From NCBI GenBank assembly GCA_037576195.1, contig CM075102.1, positions 18,906,745 through 18,970,744 on the forward strand: 64,000 bases of DNA, given 5' to 3'. A program made the translations under genes and the position numbers. Positions 58,647 to 64,000 of the stretch are shown in pieces. The notes beneath the pieces were generated by a model. The model did not search any database. It worked only from the letters and a program-made list of their open reading frames with translations, and was not told the origin of the DNA. The DNA is from Phytoseiulus persimilis. Its lineage: Eukaryota > Arthropoda > Arachnida > Mesostigmata > Phytoseiidae. Position 1 is the stretch's first letter; each line of letters opens with the position of its first letter.

Positions 58647-61600
58647 ATTTTTGCGACCCCTAGTCGTGACTATTGAGAGGGTGCGAACCCATGGGACACG
58701 CTGGCAGCCTAATATCAGACACCGACAGCTCGAGCAGCCCGTCAAGTCGAAGGCCTAGTCGAGAAGGAAAATCCCGCGGAATCCAAGAAGTTCATGGATT
58801 CTGGGCCCGATCAGGCAGTGAAGATCTAGCGGGTAGAAGGTAACTCGTGAGCGCAGACAAAAAAGCGGGAGAATTCCGCTTCCACTCTATATCTGTTGAG
58901 GCGGTGCATTGCCATCGGGGAAATTTCGGCCGGTATCGTCCTAAAGTATCACGATAAATAACTCAAAGTAATCTATAACAATGATTGCAAATATAACGAA
59001 GGTGAAAAGATCAAAGAGAATGACAACCTCTGTACATCCATAATGAAGGCCAATACAACGGAAGCCTTGCCACAGTCTGGACTTCGAGACTTCGCTCGAT
59101 TTGAATTCAAGTCATGATTTCTCTGCAGACGTCGTGTAGTCTCGTGGACTGAATCAGGGATCTGAAGTTTGCCGCTGTCGGATTTCTGCTTATTTGTCTG
59201 AGTTCTACTCATTCACATTCGGAAAGCAGTTCGGAACCAACTGTCCCCACTCGCACGGGCGAGTTACTTGGAAGGAGGATTTGACCATCCTGTCGAGTTG
59301 CCAACCAGACGCTCGAACGGAAGGAACTCACCTCGAACTTCCCATGAACAGAAGTACTGAAGTGGTTCTGCTACGCAGCAGTTCTGGAGCGCCTCGCACT
59401 CTCCACATCGCCCTACAGTGATTCTCATCGAGGAGCACGAGGAAGAAATCGTGAAAAAATCTCGTCGGAAGGATGTGATTCCTGTTGAACGACTAAAACG
59501 GTGAGTTTACACACAAGAGAACCCGCTGTTTCATCAACGAAACGCATGCTACCAACGTACTTGAAGGTCACAGGAACGTGAGTCCCATACGTCCAAGTGA
59601 AGTCCCCAGTGAATTCTGGCCTAAAGGCGTGCAGTTGTCATTCCAGCCTGCTCTCATTAACCGGAATTCCAAAGCTGGAGCTCTGCCCGCGCTGTGTCTC
59701 ACGAGCATTCGTCTGATCCTCGGGGGCCTCAGGCGCCCCGAACGGGATGAGTTCGAGCTTTGAACGTCGACGCAGAGTTTCGCGGGGAAAAGGAGAGTTT
59801 GGATCGGAATCAGCAGTATAATTCGACCCTGGAACTCAGCGGTCGCGACGGTCAATTCTGTGAGAGCGAAGCCTGGGCACGGATCGTGATGTTGGAAATA
59901 GGGATGGCAACATCCCTCCGTCAGGGTGCTTGGTGTACGCATGAGGCTCTTCGCCGCTCCTCATCGGAGACGAGACCTCGGGCCAGGATCCATTCGAGTT
60001 GTCGGGACCGCTTTCGTTACGATGAGTCTCGATCCTGTTAAATGCGTTACGGTTATGGTCTTGATCGGCTCGCTCCAAACAGAATGAAGGTCGGTCTCTT
60101 CGGAAACACAATAACGGGCAAAGAGATGTCGACATCATTCGTGCCATACAAGCTTCGCTCGATCAATGATGGATCTGAGCTCAACATCGAAAGGTCAAAG
60201 AACCACTCCACGAGACACTCAAGTATTCTCTGACGAGATCGTTCCGGCGTTCCACTCAAACCACGAAGCGTTCTCGTGGTTTCAGCTCGGAGCACTTGGA
60301 TAAAGGCGCGGATCTCGTATTGACGCCCTCTCCGACTGCGTACGGTTTGATATGCTTTCGGAAGCAGTGATTTTATCGACTCAGATTTCGACCGCGGTGC
60401 GGCGAAATCTTATCGTTCGAAGCTGAAGGGCTCCGTTTATCGCTCGGGCCCGGATCTCGATTTCAGAGGAAGCGCTTTCGCTGCATTTCCAGGAACGACC
60501 GCAACTTGGATCGTTTTCTGAGTCAGTTCATCTGATCAAGGTCGAATCTGATCAAGGATGGCATTCTGTCCCCGAATTCATATGCCAGAATCGATTGACT
60601 ATCGAATCAAAAGTAACTATGTTCTTCGATTTGTTCAGCTGATCGGGACACCCAGCTCACATCAGGAGTTCAGAAAATGAACTCGGCTTCAACGACGGCC
60701 GCGGCAGCAGGGTAAACCAGGGAGGTGCAACGGCTCCGAGAAATTAACGCCAGGTTTGAACGAGGCGCCCTCAGTCTGGGAGTAGCAGTAGCCCGGCAAA
60801 TGAGCCAAGGAAACAGGTGGCTTGGTGGGAGTTACGGTTCGAAGAAGCGGCGGTCTCTCCTACGTGGGACCGTGTGCTGAAAAATATCAACAGCAAGGTC
60901 AAAAATGAACGCTTGATGGCGATGGGTTCCAACCATCGCCATACGGCTCTAGCTAGTGAACTGGAGTTGTTTTTCTTGTGGTTGCGCAGTCAGCGGAGAG
61001 AGTCCTGGGTGTCTGTCCGGATATCGGATTCGGGAAAGGGTCGATAGGGGCCTCGATCGACTCCGGATCCGGGCTTCACGAACCATTCCTGAACTGCTAA
61101 GTGATCGTGGCTTTCTTTTCGAGGACTCTGAGGACGGAAGGAATCAGGAAGGTCTAGAAATCGCCTTTTTCATGAGATGATTCCTCGTCTGTATGTCTGG
61201 GCAGGGAACGATGCCGACGGCTCCAGCGCAGCGAGGTGTCTCATGCGAGCTGGGCTCAAGCAGGGCACTCCACTGAGCTCGCTCCACGAATATATCTTTC
61301 TCGTTTTTCGAGACTTTGTGAAAGAGACGAGGCTCAATGGAGCCTCGGAATTCTTGTCTCCACATGGAGGGGGCTCCCTCACGCCTAGGCCTCTCGTTTG
61401 CAATGACCTTTGTATCTGATCTGAGCGACAGCCGAGAGCTGGTCGTATAGGGAGCAATCCATTGAGATCACCGATGCACATGAGGAAGACTCGTTGAGAA
61501 CCGACTCTGGTCCAATTATTCGCGTCAGCGGGCACAGGCATCACGCACTAATATCTCTTGATGACGACTCTTGAGATGATCCCTCCCCATTGAATCCTCA

Positions 61601-64000
61601 TTCGAGTAATATCTTCGTAAAGCTTGAATTCTCATAGATCCGCGTGAGAAATGGTTCCAGCTCGTAATCCACGGAGAATCTCATGAGGAACACTATGCTT
61701 GAGCACGAACACTTTAACCCATGGGAAGTGAGACGTGGGCAAGCGGGGTTCGGCTTCCCCTGCTCCAAGGTGATCTCTTTGAAAGCCTTCTAGAGTTTCG
61801 CAAGTGTTCTCAAGGTCTCGACGGCATGAAACGAGTGTAGGACATGACTCCGGTCATAACGAGAGTCTGATCTCACCTCGAATTCATTCGCCAAAGAGAG
61901 GAGAACGGGAGGAGCTCTATGTCGCTCTTCCCTGTTGCGCTTGGAAGACTTTCGACGCACTGCGAGTGCTAACGACTTCCGCGGAGTTCCCTACTACCAA
62001 GCGAGTTTTTCCGAGAGGTCTTCGAGGAGTCGAGGTTTTTATTCGCTGGAACTCATGAGAAGCTAAAGGCGACTCCTGTTGTGACTTCCTATCATTGGGA
62101 GGGACGGAAATGAACCGACCACAACGATAGTGAATGATCCCATCTCCTTGGGTGCTTTAATGTTCGGTGGGGTTGTCTATCCTATCCTAGCTCAAAATAT
62201 ATTGTAACACAGCAGTCCAATGAGCCGTTTGAAGCATGAAAACCCGTGAATCATTGAAACACATGGAACCCGTAGGAAGCACCGTCATTAGAAGTGCTTT
62301 CCAGTGCCTAGAACTGCACCAAGCGACCTTGAGATTCATGCGGGGCTTGTCCACTCATCGTCAGTCGTTCACATCGTGGAGGTTTGGAGGCGGCCCCCTT
62401 CCCAAGCTGAGGCGAAACAAAGTTCCAGAAAACTTTGCAATAGAAACAATTACTATTGCATGTAGGATTCCTCGGCAGGAACGGATATTAGTTTCCCCGA
62501 ATCCCTCGCGATGCTTCCTGAGTTCGCTCCCGATAGTTGTGAGGTGCCGACAATCGAGGTTCCTCTCTTGTAGGCTCACATAGGGGTCGAAAGTTCCGCT
62601 GGCGTTTCCTCATGAGGGCATCCGTTATTTGAGAAGCTCAAGCCATCACCGAATGACACTGCTGGACACAGGCTCACTATTCTCCATCGCGGATCCGGTC
62701 AACTAGAACTTGAATTGATCATGCTACGTCATCCTGTCAGCTTTGTCCGAACATTCCTCATGAGTGGATCTGTATCCAGCCATCAAATTCTCAGTTTGTC
62801 ATTCCAAGGCCCATTTGCTTCACATGAAAGCAGGACCGGGGTGGTCAGCAAGCCTGGAAGGAAGAGATAACTCATCTCTTCCTTGTAGAGAAGAGAGCTT
62901 GCAATGGAATGGCCTTCCCCCACGGCGCGACAGGGCAATTGCGATCTATTCCAAGGATTCCTATCGTTCCCATACCCATCACGGAAGGAAGAATGTCCAC
63001 TTCGAGAATACATCAAGAATATCGACTGTCAGACTGTTAAATCCCTGGATCTATCGCGCTTATCAACATTCGTTGCGGTGTGGGTGCGGATAATTTATAC
63101 GCGGACACAGAGGAGGAAGGTTTTACGCCAGATTGCGGCCGTCTCTCAACGTGATCAACGAGCGAGAATCATCAGCCATATGAAGGAAAGGAAGACAGGA
63201 TGCTGGCTCGTGCTCTTGGCTTGTGACAACGAAGCTCGGAAGATCCTGCCGACGCGTGTTCAGCAGGCTACATAGTCGTGGGAGTCGAAGCTAGGTAAGG
63301 GGCTGGTTTTGAAATGCATCTCGCCGCATTAGCGTTCGAATAAGTCTCATCCATATAGTCCTAGGACTGTGATGTATCCGGCCGTGGAAGAACTGTTTAG
63401 CACGGCTCTCGACTCGGACATCCATTCTGTCCCAATGGAAGGACAAAACCTCAGATGCTCACGGAGACTCAAACCCCGAAGAGAGTTTTTCTCGATCCCT
63501 TTTCATGCGAGTGTCAGCTTCATCCTTAATTTTCAACCTCTTGGTCATGAGCTGATAGGCCGCCCAGGTTCCGTTCAAGTCGGTTTCGGTCCCAGAAAAT
63601 GACTTCGAGAAAATGCGGATCGTCAAGTTATGGTTCAGGTCCCGCCCAGGGGATCGTGGACTGTAGTTACGGTGGGCCATTCATTGAGTTTGGAGCCGAT
63701 TCTCCTCCGGAACACCGACGGAAGCCCGGCTCGGGGTTTTCCCGCCCTCGAGGCCGAGGGCCTATTGAGTCCCGGTCGAGCCGCCCTCAAAACAACGTTT
63801 TGACGGAACGCCGTAGACGCGAGGATCTGAAGTCTACCGGTTTGGGACGAATATTAGAGGAAGGTTTTCTAAGAAAACTAAGCCGGTGGACCATAGGCCG
63901 TCGAGGTGTGGCGCATGCGTTTGCGGTGCAGGGCGTTGACAGGCCACTCATTTGGTCTTGGCCCAGTTGCCAGAGAAGGTGTTCCCGAACCTTGGGACTG
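58647..64000. other. No recognisable gene (58.6-64.0 kb)
   Basis: Frames reach about 124 codons on either strand (for example 62904-63275 plus, 61544-61170 minus), with no family motif. The only local pattern noted is tctgatcaagg repeated near 60533-60565. Spliced host exons could be hidden here. Confidence 0.45.

Noticed and set aside
1-64000. CRISPR array, prophage, bacterial operon or rRNA/tRNA genes
   Set aside because: No regularly spaced direct repeats with unique spacers, no dense co-oriented genes, and no tRNA arm or conserved rRNA motif was found by reading.

Overview
The window reads as eukaryotic, most likely arthropod, intergenic DNA built largely from decayed transposable elements. 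I found no intact host gene, no rRNA or tRNA gene, no CRISPR array and no bacterial-style operon. The arthropod assignment is inference. It rests on LINE proteins of a type I associate with chelicerates such as ticks, a mariner-type transposase start, several hAT-type miniature elements, and a short interstitial CCTAA (insect/arthropod telomere-type) run. Long reading frames are few; nearly all open frames are short, overlap on both strands and look like chance.

Layout. (1) 370-1575: a DNA transposon with AACCGC-rich ends and imperfect 8-bp target duplications. Related pieces lie at 33425-33575, 37392-37709 and, in opposite orientation, 48244-50330. (2) 5110-9023, minus strand: the 5' part of a non-LTR retrotransposon, with zinc-finger-like N-terminal pieces, a frameshifted apurinic-type endonuclease and the first part of the reverse transcriptase. 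It carries a 331-bp tandem duplication and is split by a foldback element (5949-6483) whose inverted arms are arrays of a 15-bp repeat; the 9-bp target duplication is exact and the LINE reading resumes across it. (3) 11998-12740: a 743-bp element with perfect 8-bp target duplications. (4) 14575-16233: an element with about 565-bp inverted repeats around one open frame ending in a SWIM zinc finger. (5) 18.0-19.0 kb: two weak candidate host exons. (6) 23102-23320 and 34654-34879: two copies of one hAT-type miniature element, the second with perfect 8-bp duplications. (7) 37.1-38.1 kb: a palindromic repeat, an AACCGC-type end and the N-terminal DNA-binding part of a mariner transposase. (8) 43638-43831: another hAT-type miniature element. 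(9) 47.6-50.3 kb: a frameshifted coding-like relic, then the longer AACCGC-family copy with a miniature element nested in it. (10) 51121-51790, minus strand: the reverse-transcriptase palm and C-terminal part of a LINE. (11) 53934-54782: a TA-flanked inverted-repeat element. (12) 54.8-64.0 kb: only small hairpins and palindromes recognised.

The elements do not work together as a pathway. Their value is the record of nested insertions, readable from target-site duplications, and two unusual structures: the foldback element and the SWIM element. Both have features known from the MULE/NOF-foldback group, but that link is inference.
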